From Dunaliella salina (Eukaryota > Chlorophyta > Chlorophyceae > Chlamydomonadales > Dunaliellaceae), in NCBI GenBank assembly GCA_002284615.2, contig MU069472.1:513599-529810 (forward strand): a DNA stretch of 16,212 nucleotides. Direction: 5' to 3'. Below the pieces are notes generated by a model. It was not told the origin of the DNA and did no database searches. It was given only the letters and a program-made list of their open reading frames with translations. Within the stretch, counting starts at the first letter, position 1. Each line of letters begins with the position of its first letter. Position numbers and translations under genes: made by a program. Positions 1 to 8,773 of the stretch are shown here, piece by piece.

Positions 1-21
1 GGGGGGGGGGGGGGGGGGGGG
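1..21. repeat. G21 homopolymer at window edge
   Basis: The window opens with 21 consecutive G. Being at the extreme end, it may be a real G-tract or a sequencing/assembly artefact. The right edge also ends in simple repeat, so the piece may be bounded by hard-to-assemble sequence. Confidence 0.95.
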
Positions 22-716
22 CAGAACGACGTTTTAGAACTGAAGATGCATGTCCCTTTCTTTAGGGGATATTTCAGGTGGATCAACGTGGACTTGTCTA
101 GGATGGAGCACACAAACAGAGCATCAGTGTGGCCTTGGTGCCAGGCACCAGGGGAGCCATTACCATTGGGGAAAGTCAGTCAAGAATAAAGCGGGAAATG
201 TTCCTTGAGACTTACTTGTATGCCCAGATCCAGGAGTTTCATTCCGCTTATATCCGTACCAAAAAGGAGCAAGCCACACCTTTTCTTTGCTGAGGACTGA
301 TACATGAAGACTGAGGCACAAGTAGACTCTTGATAGGCATCCAACTCACTCCCAAAAAAAACATGTTTGGAAAAAAATATCAATTCTGTCCATACAGCAG
401 TATGCATAGGGGTTTTACAGGTGTGGTCCTGCGTTGGAATTTGACCATTGGAAACAAATCCAGAATATAACCATTTTTTTCCACAGATTTCAGGTTTAAT
501 CAGACATGGTTTCGGATTTTGTTTGCCAAAAATGATGCCTGATCAAAGTTGCAGGAGATCTAGAGGAAATCTCAAAGCTTCATGAGTGGGAAAAAAAAGC
601 ACAAGGGCTCTGAGGACCTACCCCTCACCTTCTCGCCAAGCTTGACCCGGCCAGACCACCAATTCAGGTTTCAAGGTCGCAGGACAGAAGCCATCAGTCA
701 CAATTAGGGTGCGAGA
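1..716 (-). CDS. Partial three-exon gene model, unidentified protein
   Basis: Three minus-strand coding stretches join with compatible phases. Exon A (629 to about 716) reads TLIVTDGFCPATLKPELVVW then PGQAWRE and ends one base into a codon before a GTGAGG donor (628-623). Exon B (296-216) follows a ...CATGTATCAG acceptor, reads LSKEKVWLAPFWYGYKRN then ETPGSGHT and ends before a GTAAGT donor (215-210). Exon C (97 downward) follows ...CTCCATCCTAG and reads NKSTLIHLKYPLKKGTCIF, staying open to the G-run edge. Introns would be 332 and 118 bp. The peptide looks protein-like, but I do not recognise the family and assign no function. Exon A's 5' limit is uncertain because it runs into the TATACTAGTATAT repeat cluster. 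The alternative is chance open frames; the two consensus donors and two phase matches argue against that but do not prove it. Confidence 0.38.
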
Positions 717-853
717 TATACTAGTATATCTGGAAAAATGCTAGTATATACTTAGTATATAGCATATAGTATATATACTAAGGCTGTAACCTTTTTTAAC
801 CTTCTACAACCCCCCATATACTAGTATATCTAAAAAATGGTAGTATATACTAG
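715..853. repeat. Palindromic ATATACTAGTATAT repeat cluster (left)
   Basis: A perfect 16-bp palindrome GATATACTAGTATATC lies at 715-730. Degraded TAGTATATA copies fill 742-780. A second full core ATATACTAGTATAT is at 816-829, followed by TAGTATATACTAG at 841-853. The copy at 811-829 is preceded by CCCCC, as is the right-hand copy at 1672-1690, so those 19 bp are a direct repeat. The cluster may be the end of a mobile element or an AT-rich palindromic satellite. Confidence 0.8.
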
Positions 854-1084
854 CCCACAACTAAGGAGTATTGACACCATTTCAGGGAGGATGTAGGTTT
901 TTGACCCCCACAAATCCATTGCTCAAATGCTTAGACGAAAATATTGAGCCATAAGCGGAGGAATGAGGCATCAATTCATCCTTACATGCACAACCATCTA
1001 TGCAGGCGGTTCATGCTCAATAGACAAGTTTTTTGCAAAACCCTGAAGCGTTTGCAAGCTGTCATTTTGAAACCGGACATCTCT

Positions 1085-1563
1085 GGGTTCTCTCTATCAG
1101 CTAGCTCGACGCATGAGCCTGTTCAAACAGGTAGAAGATGGGATTCTAGCCCAATGCATTCATCTGCAGCTGGACTGCGTCTGATCGGCAGAGGCCATGA
1201 ACCTGTAAGTCAGAGACTGCTGTGGCCTGCGCTTTATGTCATGGCTGGATCCTTTCCCGGTCAGATCCACCTCCATCTCCTCACGCTCCAAGGGCTGCTT
1301 GCACGTCAAACTGTGCTACTGGATGGCTTGCGATGGGTTTACTGGGCTGATGAGGCTCATGCACCCCTTGCACTTTAGAGCACATGGCTTCTCTGGCAAG
1401 TCCTCAGCCATGATGATATCATACCTTTGCTTGTGTTCTTGTTCTTCTTGTTCAGCTGGGTGGGCTGCTGGAGCCTAGCAAGCAGCTCTTCTGGCTTGTA
1501 CCATGTGCCCAGATGGGCCTGTTTTCCATTCTCTACCTTGATGACGGCAAACTTTGGGGCCAT
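1085..1563 (-). pseudogene. Decayed protein gene with BED-like CxxC...HxxxxC zinc finger
   Basis: From an ATG at 1563 the minus strand encodes MAPKFAVIKVENGKQAHLG and then GTWYKPEELLARLQQPTQ. A frameshift near 1450-1475 moves coding to a frame reading EQEEQEHKQRYDIIMAEDLP. This contains CKGC, about 17 residues, then H-SLT-C, giving C-x2-C-x17-H-x4-C. The finger has an in-frame TAG just before the His, and a TGA follows at about 1160. After another shift a third frame reads NPIFYLFEQAHASS with further stops. A Cys2-His-Cys finger near the N-terminus followed by a Ser/Gln-rich linker fits BED fingers of hAT-type transposases or domesticated relatives. That is known of the family; the assignment here is inference. 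The region sits between two TATACTAGTATAT clusters. It is not translatable as it stands. Confidence 0.45.
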
Positions 1564-1654
1564 TTTATGAAATCGTCATCCAAATTGAACTTCGAAATCC
1601 CAAAATCGCGCTTGAGCTCAGGAACTCAGCGCTCTGAGTTTCTGAGTTCGAAAT

Positions 1655-1703
1655 CATATACTAGTATACGACCCCCATATACTAGTATATACTACTACTA
1701 AGT
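1655..1703. repeat. Palindromic ATATACTAGTATAT repeat cluster (right)
   Basis: Two further copies occur here: CATATACTAGTATAC at 1655-1669 and CCCCCATATACTAGTATAT at 1672-1690, followed by TACTACTACTAAGTATA. Together with 715-853 they bracket the zinc-finger pseudogene. They could be paired element ends or independent members of one palindromic family. Confidence 0.75.
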
Positions 1704-1935
1704 ATACTGACCTCGAACCCTAGTCATACTGCATGCTAGGTAAGGTTACATCGCTATATCCGCCTACGAGGGCAGCTGAGCGGAAACACAGACCTGGAAC
1801 TACAGTCTTCAAAAAATTGTGTATAGAAATGTCAACTGTTGAGGAACATGCGCTCAAAGTACCACATAAAGCAGAGGTTCTCCAAGTAAGCACAAGTAAG
1901 CACTGAGAAAATGGCACAAGAAGTCTTAACCTGAA
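1704..1935. other. Intergenic, no gene recognised
   Basis: This stretch lies between the palindromic cluster and the 3' end of the LINE copy. Frames on both strands are short and show no domain I recognise. Confidence 0.6.
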
Positions 1936-3377
1936 TGAAAGAAAAACTACGTAGGCAGTAAAAACACTCCCCACATCAATTAAGGAAAAGAAGATACCTA
2001 GGGCCGAGGCACCGTGTAACCGCTTCACCAAGAGAAAGCAGATGCAAGAAGTCAGTGGGGATCAGGTGGGTTACTGGCAGTAGCCCGTGCCTGATCTTGT
2101 TGATGAGAGTTAAAGAAAGTTTTCTCAATAGCGCGTCTGGTGCTGGCAAGTTTGTAGGCATACAGGACAGAATGAGCATGGAGCTTCCGAGCAAGCTTGG
2201 TGGCCTTGTAAGTGTCAAGACCAAGCTCCTCTAGAGGTTCCAGAGTGTGCGGGGTGTAGATGACTCCTCCCACACCTAACAGGATAGTATGGAGGGTGAC
2301 CTGAGCTGAGGCTCTAGAAAGATGACGACAGAGGTCGCGGTGCTGCTGCTTGGAGGCCTCAAGCTGGCTGTTGGGCCGCGTGTCCTCACAGTACTTGACT
2401 TCTACAAGGTGGATATGTCTCTGATCTGGGTGGAGCTGACTGGGGTCACGAGCCTTGGATGTGGGTGGAGTGGCTGTGCCTGGCGCTGAGTCCTCCCTGT
2501 TTNCCCCGCGCCCCCCTGCACTTCTCAATTCATAACGAGGATTCGACCTAGACGCTCTTTTCAGAGGAACAACCAATAGAGCATCAGGCCGGCTGGAAGT
2601 GAGCCTATCCTTACTAGGGAAGCGGTGTGGGAAAATATATTTAGGGAGGGTCCTATTGGTAGCATGCTCAGGGATCTGTAGGTCTTGCAAGGCAAGACGG
2701 TCTGCACTGCCAGTGTCCATGGAGGCAATACCTGCCCCAAGAGGGCCTTTGCTGATGGCTTTTAGGAGGATTCTGCTGGCAATATTATGTTGCTCAGTTA
2801 CCATACCAGACATGGTTGAATTTTTGCATCCTGACAAGATGTGAAGGGCACTGTCAAATTCCCCACAGAGGGGGCATTGAAGGCTGGTGGAAATTTTGAA
2901 GCGCACCGCGTGTTTTTGATTGAAGAGGGTACCTGAGCGGTACTTAAAAATGTTTTGCCTCATTTTGAAAGAGAGTGTTGGCATAGTCCAGAAGGCATTA
3001 CTGAAGTTTTTGTGGATGTTGGGGAGTAGACTTTGGTAGAAGGAGTAGTACCCTGTGTTGGTGTTGGCCTTTCCAAGTTTGTGTTTTGAGTGCATGTGCT
3101 TCCGTAAAGCATCATGGAGGTTGGAGAAGTGTCTCAGCTTTACGGCAGGTGGGTTNAGGCGTCTGGAAGCATTTGCATGAGTGCAGGATGTTTCCTCAAA
3201 GGCAAGCCAGGTGGTGTCATGAAAAGGATTGCCTTCAAGGGTTGCACATGGGAAGGTTATGTCTGCAATGGTGTCGTCATTCTGAATGGCCTGATGCTTG
3301 GCAATGGCATCTACGCATTCGTTGCCGGCAATTCCAGCATGAGATTTAACCTTAAAGAAATGAATAGACCTGAATGC
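1936..3377 (-). mobile_element. 5'-truncated non-LTR retrotransposon (LINE), Dualen/RandI-like, copy A
   Basis: The element reads on the minus strand: end of RNase H, CCHC knuckle, PD-ExK-like nuclease segment, stop at 2052, then about 115 bp of 3' UTR ending near 1936 at GCCTACGTAGTTTTTCTTTC. The UTR matches the tails at 4710-4812 and 6348-6430, which share CATCAATTAAGGAAAAG (as read on the plus strand for minus copies). No reverse transcriptase, AP endonuclease or 5' end is present. The open frame stops at 3378-3380 inside a 27-bp tandem array, so the break coincides with that array. Ambiguous bases N occur at 2503 and 3156. Inference: an old 5'-truncated insertion. Confidence 0.85.
2052..3377 (-). 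pseudogene. LINE ORF2 C-terminal fragment: RNase H end, CCHC knuckle, restriction-like endonuclease motif
   Basis: The open frame has 441 codons before the stop at 2052-2054; the first internal Met is at 3095 and is not a natural start. Residues 9-27 are KVKSHAGIAGNECVDAIAK, the C-terminal RNase H signature (H-x-G-x2-GNE-x2-D), with D23 the likely last metal-binding Asp. About 140 residues later comes CPLCGEFDSALHILSGC (2876-2826), that is C-x2-C-x7-H-x4-C. Then RPDALLVV (RPD at about 2589-2581) and, after a roughly 60-residue Pro/Ser-rich insert, HLVEVKY (EVK at about 2400-2392), followed by a Gln/His-rich helix KQQHRDLCRHL. PD...ExK is the core of restriction-like endonucleases, and a CCHC knuckle before it is typical of R2-type and Dualen-type LINEs. 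The tail reads LGVGGVIYTPHTLEPLEEL and ends NPPDPH. The frame is intact, but the protein lacks RT and cannot be functional alone. Confidence 0.85.
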
Positions 3378-3449
3378 TCATATGTTTGACTCGAACCTGA
3401 ATGCTCATATGTTTGACTCGAACCTGAATGCTCATATGTTTGACTCAAA
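3369..3449. repeat. 27-bp tandem repeat, 3 copies
   Basis: Units at 3369-3395, 3396-3422 and 3423-3449 begin CCTGAATGCTCATATGTTTG and are identical except for one change in the last unit (TCGAA to TCAAA). On the minus strand in the LINE frame each unit carries one TGA, so the array closes the RNase H frame. The near identity suggests a recent expansion relative to the element. Confidence 0.95.
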
Positions 3450-4708
3450 CTCCAGAAATTCAGAGACCACGTGCAAGGAGAGAAATGGTCAGATGCAGAT
3501 TTGCATGATGTTTGGCAAACAGTTTCCTCGAAACTCCAAACCCTATTGCATTGTTTTTTATATGAAAGGAACTGCAGCAACAGCCTGAGAGCACATGCTC
3601 ATGGGAAGCTCCACGTTTACTTGAATTTTAAGCAATGTCTGGCATCCATGTTTGCTCCTCTCAACCCACACTCACAAGCTCGGATGAAACCATCTATAAG
3701 GACCCCTTGGGTAACTCTGCATTGGTCACTCTGCCGTCCCACAGTCCAGGTCTTCCACCAAAAGGCTTTCAGGGCAGCTACCCGTGGACATGCTTTCAGG
3801 GCAGCTACCCATGGACATGCTTTCAGGGCAGCTACCCATGAACATGCTTTCAGGGCAGCTACCCATGAAAGTCCCATACTTCGCGCAATCTGTCGTGCTC
3901 GAGCTCGGCTCAGTTGTTCTATGCTTGCTGCTTGACTTGCCATGTGCTGCCCAGGTGCTCTTGCTGCTGTCGACAGAAAAGGGTGGTTTTGTTGCTTGAA
4001 CTTGTTATGCTTGCGACCTGCTGGAGCTGCTGTTGTCGCTGGGTATAAGTAAAGGAAAAGACAAATTTGGCAAAATGTAGGTTTAGGGTTGTATTTGTTG
4101 TGACGTAGAAAATCAAGAAAATTAGTCTGCTGCAATCGTGAAATAAAGAGTGAAATGCAAGTGCTGTTGCACATTAACATTGGACCAGTTGTGTGACAGT
4201 GCAGCAGATTAAAAATCCTGGATCTGCCATGACCAACTGAACACACTCATGAACAGGAAGGCAACACATCAAGGCTTCGGCAAAGTAAGAGAAGAAGCAC
4301 TGGGCTCACATGCTCTGCTGAAGTACTCCAGGAGGCCAAAGACAAAAAGTGTCGTATAAAATTGGCATGTGTGGGGTGCGTGCAAAATGAGAGGGTCTAG
4401 TGACCATGGGAAGTACTTGCCCAGCATCCTATTGTTTAACTAAGCAAAATGTAAATGAGATCTTCCTGGCACCTCCCTTGTTCTCCTACTTTAAAATCCT
4501 AAGAGCAACAAGGCACTACGTTGTACCTTGTAAATCTAAGAGCAACATCACAGCAGTACCAATGAGGTATCATTGTAAGTCCTTTTCTTGTTGGTATTGG
4601 GACACCGCTCTCTTGCTTCGGCAGCGGCCTGCTGCCCTCAAATGTGTAGCAGTAACATAGTGAAAGAAAAGAAAAAGAAAAGTCTACGCAAGCCAAAGGC
4701 CGTAACAT
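3450..4708. other. Anonymous region between LINE copies; no confident gene
   Basis: Apart from the 27-bp array at 3765-3872, nothing is recognised. A 209-codon minus frame (4246-3617) crosses that array and therefore shows a repeated WVAALKAC motif. Its other segments, such as SIEQLSRARARQIARSMG, resemble no family I can name. I see no RNase H or RT continuation of the LINE here. The tract 4652-4712 is purine-rich and is bracketed by the 11-bp direct repeat GTAACATAGTG. Confidence 0.5.
3765..3872. repeat. 27-bp tandem repeat, about 4 copies
   Basis: Units begin GCTTTCAGGGCAGCTACCC at 3765, 3792, 3819 and 3846; the last diverges in its final bases. The length keeps a reading frame (WVAALKACP repeated on the minus strand; FQGSYPWTC on the plus strand). 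It is unrelated in sequence to the 27-bp array at 3369-3449, though the period is the same. Confidence 0.95.
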
Positions 4709-4709
4709 A

Positions 4710-4812
4710 GTGGTGGAGGGGGCACACGGCTCTTTTTGAGCCAATGTGTCTCTTTTTCCTTCATTGATGTAGGGAGAGTTTCTCTGCCTACGTAGTTTTT
4801 CTTTTCTTTCAT
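4710..4812 (+). mobile_element. Solo LINE 3' tail, copy D (opposite orientation)
   Basis: This carries the family 3' UTR in plus orientation: GTGGTGGAGGGGGCACACGG, then hairpin GGCTCTTTTTGAGCC (4728-4742), CTTTTTCCTTCATTGATGTA, and the end CTGCCTACGTAGTTTTTC. It matches the reverse complement of 6348-6435 closely and of 1936-2010 more loosely. No coding part is present, so it is an extremely 5'-truncated insertion. Confidence 0.85.
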
Positions 4813-5907
4813 ACCATGTACCATCCCATCGATTTTGCCACCTTTTTCGTGCAGAATGGTGTCTTCATGAGCATAATAAACGACTCATACAGAGTTTGGG
4901 GGATGGTGCAGTCATCTGGAGGTACAAACAGTTTCCTAAAGAGGCCACTGGCCACCCCCCCTGGACATCATGTTAATGATTGCAATTTTGTCATAATGCT
5001 TGCTCTTGCTCTTGCTTGCTCTTTGTTGAGTACATCAACCCTTCTTCCTTTTCTTGTGTTGAAACATGTGCGCGTTCCTTTCTCGCCTGGATGTCGGCGC
5101 TCAGACAACTGGCATTTGGTTACTCATATGCAGGTGCTGTGATTGACTGCGACTCAGGATTCATACGATTCGGGAGGCTTATGCTCTTCCTGAATGCATG
5201 TATGCTAGCCGAATTTAAGGCAGTAGGTTCACGAAGACATGAGCTGAGATGGACTGTCCCATAGTAGGCTGTGCATCTGTCGTCAACTGTCGAATAAATT
5301 CCTTCCCAAGAATAAGTGCACAACACCTATCGGGTCTGTGCTGCATTCAAGTGGGTTTGAGCCATTGCAACTCTTCTGGTTTTGTCAGCTGCCAGGTTCT
5401 AAATGCCTCGCTTGCCTGCAACAGCACAACTCTCCGCAAGTTGTTTGAAGTAGATGTTGGTACCAGAAGCACCTGTCAGAAATGTCAGAAACGTCGGGCT
5501 GGCTAACTTGGGCAGCAGGGCTTTAAATTGCATTCTGTCTGCCCTGTTGAACCTGTGAACCCTGAAAAACTTGTTATCTGTATGCAGAGTATTGGAGGTG
5601 GGCAACGAAGGCCTCAAAAATGGCACTTTTGAAATGTTCAGTAAGCATAGGCGCCAGAGGTGGCAATTTTTGCACTTAACATCAAATAGTAGCTTTCTCT
5701 AGCACTGGAGCATGAGGCTTGCCGGTTCTGGCGCACGTGCCTAATCAGCCGCGGCGTGAACCCTACTTTTTACCACCAAATCTCTATCCCGGACCACCTA
5801 CTGCACCAAAATGGGTGATTTTTGATTTTTGTGTCCTTGTACCAAAAAAATATCACTGCAAAAAAAAAAAAAGAAGTGAAAAGACCCAGTGGTTGGTCAG
5901 ATACAGG
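4813..5907. other. Anonymous region, no gene recognised
   Basis: There are only short frames on both strands. The minus frame 5626-5399 (with RADRMQFKALLPKLASPTFL) looks mildly protein-like, but I cannot assign it and see no splice partners. A run of 12 A lies near 5860-5871. Confidence 0.5.
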
Positions 5908-5956
5908 ATTTCAGCCATTTACCTTACCGGCCATTTCAGCCATTTACCTTACCGGG
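5908..5956. repeat. 25-bp direct repeat, 2 copies
   Basis: TTTCAGCCATTTACCTTACC occurs twice in tandem, starting near 5909 and 5934, within a period of 25 bp. Confidence 0.9.
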
Positions 5957-6347
5957 AAATTGCAGCACAAGGGGTGCCAGAAAGGTCAAAGATTGACCTC
6001 ATTTTATCCCGTTTTGGTATATGCAGGATGTTACAATAACATATAGGGGCTACAAATAAAAAAAGTTTCGGATGTGAAAAATGGCCCCAGGGTGAAGCTG
6101 TTGGCCTTTTGGGGGTGATCTGAGGCCAGGAGAGTTATCTGGGAACTTCCCATTTTCAATGTTTTTGGTGAACATGATGTTATATGCAATAAAAATGGTT
6201 GGCATGGTTATATTTGAGAAAGAAAGCCAGGAAAGGACATTTCCAGCAATTCGCCCACCTCTGGTAGAGTATGGCGAGCTGATTGGCTAAGCCACCATTG
6301 GATGGCACTAGGCAAGCTCTTCAACGTCTTTAGGTGTCTAACTAATT
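5957..6347. other. Anonymous region, no gene recognised
   Basis: Non-coding-looking sequence before the 3' end of LINE copy B. No repeat family or domain was recognised. Confidence 0.5.
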
Positions 6348-6715
6348 AAAAAAAAAAACTACCTAGGCAGAGAGGTTCCCCTTACATCAATTAAGGAAAA
6401 GGAGGCACATAGGCTCAAAAAAGAGCCGTGTGCCCCCTCCACCACGAGGTATGAAAAAGAGAATGCTTGTAAATCTGGAGGTTTACTAGAAGCACCTGGC
6501 TATAGAACCTGGCTGTGGGAAGTATTCTTGTTTTCAATAGCGCGGCGTGTAATGACTAGTTTGTGGGCTTATTGAACAGAATGGGCATGAAGTTGTTGAG
6601 CAAGCTTTGTAGCACGCTGGTGATCCAAACCTAGATGTTTGAATTGCTTCAGGGTATGCTCAGTGTAAATAGTTCCACCTACACCCAGGAGAATAGGGTG
6701 AATTGTAACAGCTTT
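6348..6715 (-). mobile_element. LINE fragment, copy B (ORF C-terminus plus 3' UTR)
   Basis: The minus strand encodes VTIHPILLGVGGTIYTEHTL and then ATKLAQQLHAHSVQ, a diverged copy of the copy A segment VTLHTILLGVGGVIYTPHTL. Two in-frame stops interrupt the rest: HSVQ*AHKL...RRAIENKNTSHSQVL*PGAS. The UTR contains the hairpin GGCTCAAAAAAGAGCC (6412-6427, plus strand) and ends in CTAGGTAG followed by a T-run (A-run at 6348-6358 on the plus strand). The upstream edge, near 6712-6730, abuts the tail of copy C. Confidence 0.85.
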
Positions 6716-6731
6716 AGCGTTAATAAGTTTA

Positions 6732-6932
6732 CAAAAGGAAAAAGAGACGCTTTGGCTCATTTTTAAAAGAGCCGTGAGCCCCCTCCATAAGATTTGAGAC
6801 AGAAGATGCTAATGGGGATCAGGAGGGTTACTAGAGGCACTAGGCTCTAGAACCTGGCTGTGAGAGGCATTCTTTTTTCAACAGCGCATCTAGCAATAGC
6901 AAGTTTGGGGGCAAACGAACTGAAAGGGCATG
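6732..6932 (-). mobile_element. LINE fragment, copy C (extreme C-terminus plus 3' UTR)
   Basis: The minus strand carries KKNASHSQVLEPSASSNPPDPH-stop, matching the end of copy A (ATASNPPDPH-stop). It is followed by the UTR with an imperfect GGCTC...GAGCC hairpin (6754-6773) and the TCTCTTTTTCCTTTT stretch. The tail is cut short at about 6732, where copy B coding sequence begins, so the two copies are head-to-tail with a lost or interrupted tail. Confidence 0.8.
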
Positions 6933-7372
6933 AAGTGGGCAGAGAAAGTCTAGTTTATGAGGTTCATCATTCCCTGTTGTCTGTGTCCACATCCTCGCAC
7001 CTGACATACAGTAAACTTATGCACTGGACCGCGGCCAGCGTGCATTGAGGAGGGACCCAGTGGTCAACGCTGATACTAACAGCTTAAAGTACAAAATGCA
7101 CAAGGCTTTTCTCCTTTTCCCTATTGTGATGCGCATGCAGGTCACAGTGTCCAAGGATAGCAAGCTTTGTAGCTCAACAAATGTAGGCACATGCAGACTC
7201 GAAGAAGCATTACATGCTTCCATGTGCCTGCACATGCACTCCAATTTGAGACTTCTCACTGGCATGGGCGTACACCACAATGTGGTATGTGTGGTTCAGG
7301 AGGCCTGCAAGACCTGATGATATCTTCAAGATGACTTATTCGGAATGACGTGCCCCCCTTCTTCTTTTATGG
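6933..7372. other. Anonymous region with one stable inverted repeat
   Basis: No gene was recognised. A strong hairpin-forming sequence is listed separately at 7185-7229. Confidence 0.5.
7185..7229. other. Nested inverted repeat (hairpin)
   Basis: AGGCACATG at 7185-7193 pairs with CATGTGCCT at 7221-7229, and GAAGCAT at 7204-7210 pairs with ATGCTTC at 7214-7220 around TAC. The paired arms total 16 bp with a bulge of ten bases on one side. Confidence 0.7.
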
Positions 7373-7373
7373 A

Positions 7374-7539
7374 CACCCTCAGGTAGAGTTTGACTTCGCA
7401 TGAAATATGCATCCTCATGAACCCATTCAGGGGCTCAGGATGTGTCTACCTTCCTGCAACAGGACGACATAAAACTCTATTTTTTCCGTCATGGTTTCTT
7501 ATGGGCAGAATAGCAGTCGTATGCCTTGACTAAAGGCCT
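7374..7539 (+). repeat. Dispersed repeat, segment 1, left copy
   Basis: CACCCTCAGGTAG, CTTCGCATG, GGGGCTCAGGATGT, GCAACAGGAC and GACT-AAGGCCT occur in the same order and orientation at 9396-9526. This is a diverged direct duplicate about 2 kb apart. Confidence 0.75.
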
Positions 7540-7627
7540 TTTTCAGTGCCCCCTGTAAACCCCTGTAACCCAGCAGGCCCAAACATTGCTGAATATATCC
7601 ATTCCTAGCTCTGCTGTTATTACTTGA

Positions 7628-7780
7628 ATTAGTTGGAGCAGTATCTTTGTGAGAAAGTGAGAACCTTGCCTGCGGTCTTGAGTTCTGGACTTCTTATTCA
7701 TAACAAATATACATGTAAAGGAGTTCACCCACCCATCCAACCCCCTGTCAGCGACAGTCCTGCAGCCATGTAACCTCAAC
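7628..7780 (-). repeat. Dispersed repeat, segment 2, left copy (inverted arm)
   Basis: Its reverse complement matches 8966-9139 at both ends: GTTGAGGTTACATGGCTGCA ... CTGTCGC-GACAG, then CCAGAACTCAAGA, CAGGCAAGGT, CACTTTCTCA and TACTGCTCCAACTAATT. The middle is poorly conserved. The two arms form an inverted repeat around about 1.19 kb. Confidence 0.75.
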
Positions 7781-8429
7781 TAATTTGCGTTGCTGAGGGG
7801 AATGATCAGTTGTTTACATGGTAGGAATGTAACAGGATGATTGGAATTTGCCAAGAATATGTATCAGTACTAGATTCATTAACAAAGCGATTCTCCATCC
7901 CAAGTTTCCTGAATGGCCGATGGACCGACTTGGACGGGTAGTGGGCATGAGTGTCCTGGTTATATAACATTGATATTGGATGAGTTGTGTCTCAAATCCT
8001 GGATTCTAGACAGTCCAATTTGGAAAGGTAGGTGAACTTTTGAGGTCTGACGACATGACGTTCATATTGATTTTTCATAAAGCGATCCTGCGTCTCAAAT
8101 CCTGCATGCAAGATGGTCGTGGCATGTTGCATCGCCTCAGGAGTGTGGTTAAGTCAGTAGTCGGGAATCGTTTAATCTGGTTACGAGAGCATCCGCTGGT
8201 TCTTAGATATATGTGGGAATGTTACGCATGTCAGAGAGACGTTCGCTATGTCCAATAGGTAATAACTGACCGTTCCAAGATTTAGATTTAGATTTACATG
8301 GAGGGACCTTCAGCCAGAACATGTAAGCAATAAACTTAGGAAACCAGGGGAGGGGTTAACTGGAAAAGAAGAAAGCGTTTGTGCGATATTGAAAATCAAG
8401 GTTTGAGGAAAGCCTAAAGGTCCACTCAG
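7781..8429. other. Anonymous region inside the inverted arms
   Basis: No gene was recognised. The frame 8040-8258 (plus) has no family signature. Confidence 0.5.
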
Positions 8430-8773
8430 TGCAAGGCTTGCTTGATGTAAGGCATGCTTGATGTATCACAATTCGCAGCTGCATGCATGCACACATGACT
8501 TCTACCAAAGAGCTTCTCTTGTCATAATGCAGAAAACAGACGGGGCAAGTTGATGTACCAAAAATATGCATGCGCACTTGATGTGTACCAATGAGCCACT
8601 GTCAAAAAATCGAGCAGTTCGCATACAAGGCTCCCTTGATGTGCCACATTTTGCAGCAACATGCCAAGACAATTACCACCAACAGGCCTTTAACAAAGTC
8701 ATGCACCTCATGGAGACAACTTGCCTGGTGTACCATGTCTGCAGCAGCATGCATGCACACGTGACTTATACCA
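8430..8773 (+). repeat. Degenerate ~90-bp tandem repeat
   Basis: The motif TTGATGT-CCA followed by a GCAGC--CATGC element recurs at about 8457, 8548, 8635 and 8727, roughly 90 bp apart. The best-matched pair is GCATGCATGCACACATGACTT near 8482 and its near-copy with CACGTGACTT near 8748, each followed by TACCAA. Old, diverged array. Confidence 0.6.

Noticed and set aside
944..1378. 144-codon plus-strand open frame
   Set aside because: It is antisense to the zinc-finger pseudogene frames and has no recognised domain.
3617..4246. 209-codon minus-strand open frame with WVAALKAC repeats
   Set aside because: The repeats are the 27-bp array in translation; no domain was recognised outside it and no link to the LINE frame is visible.
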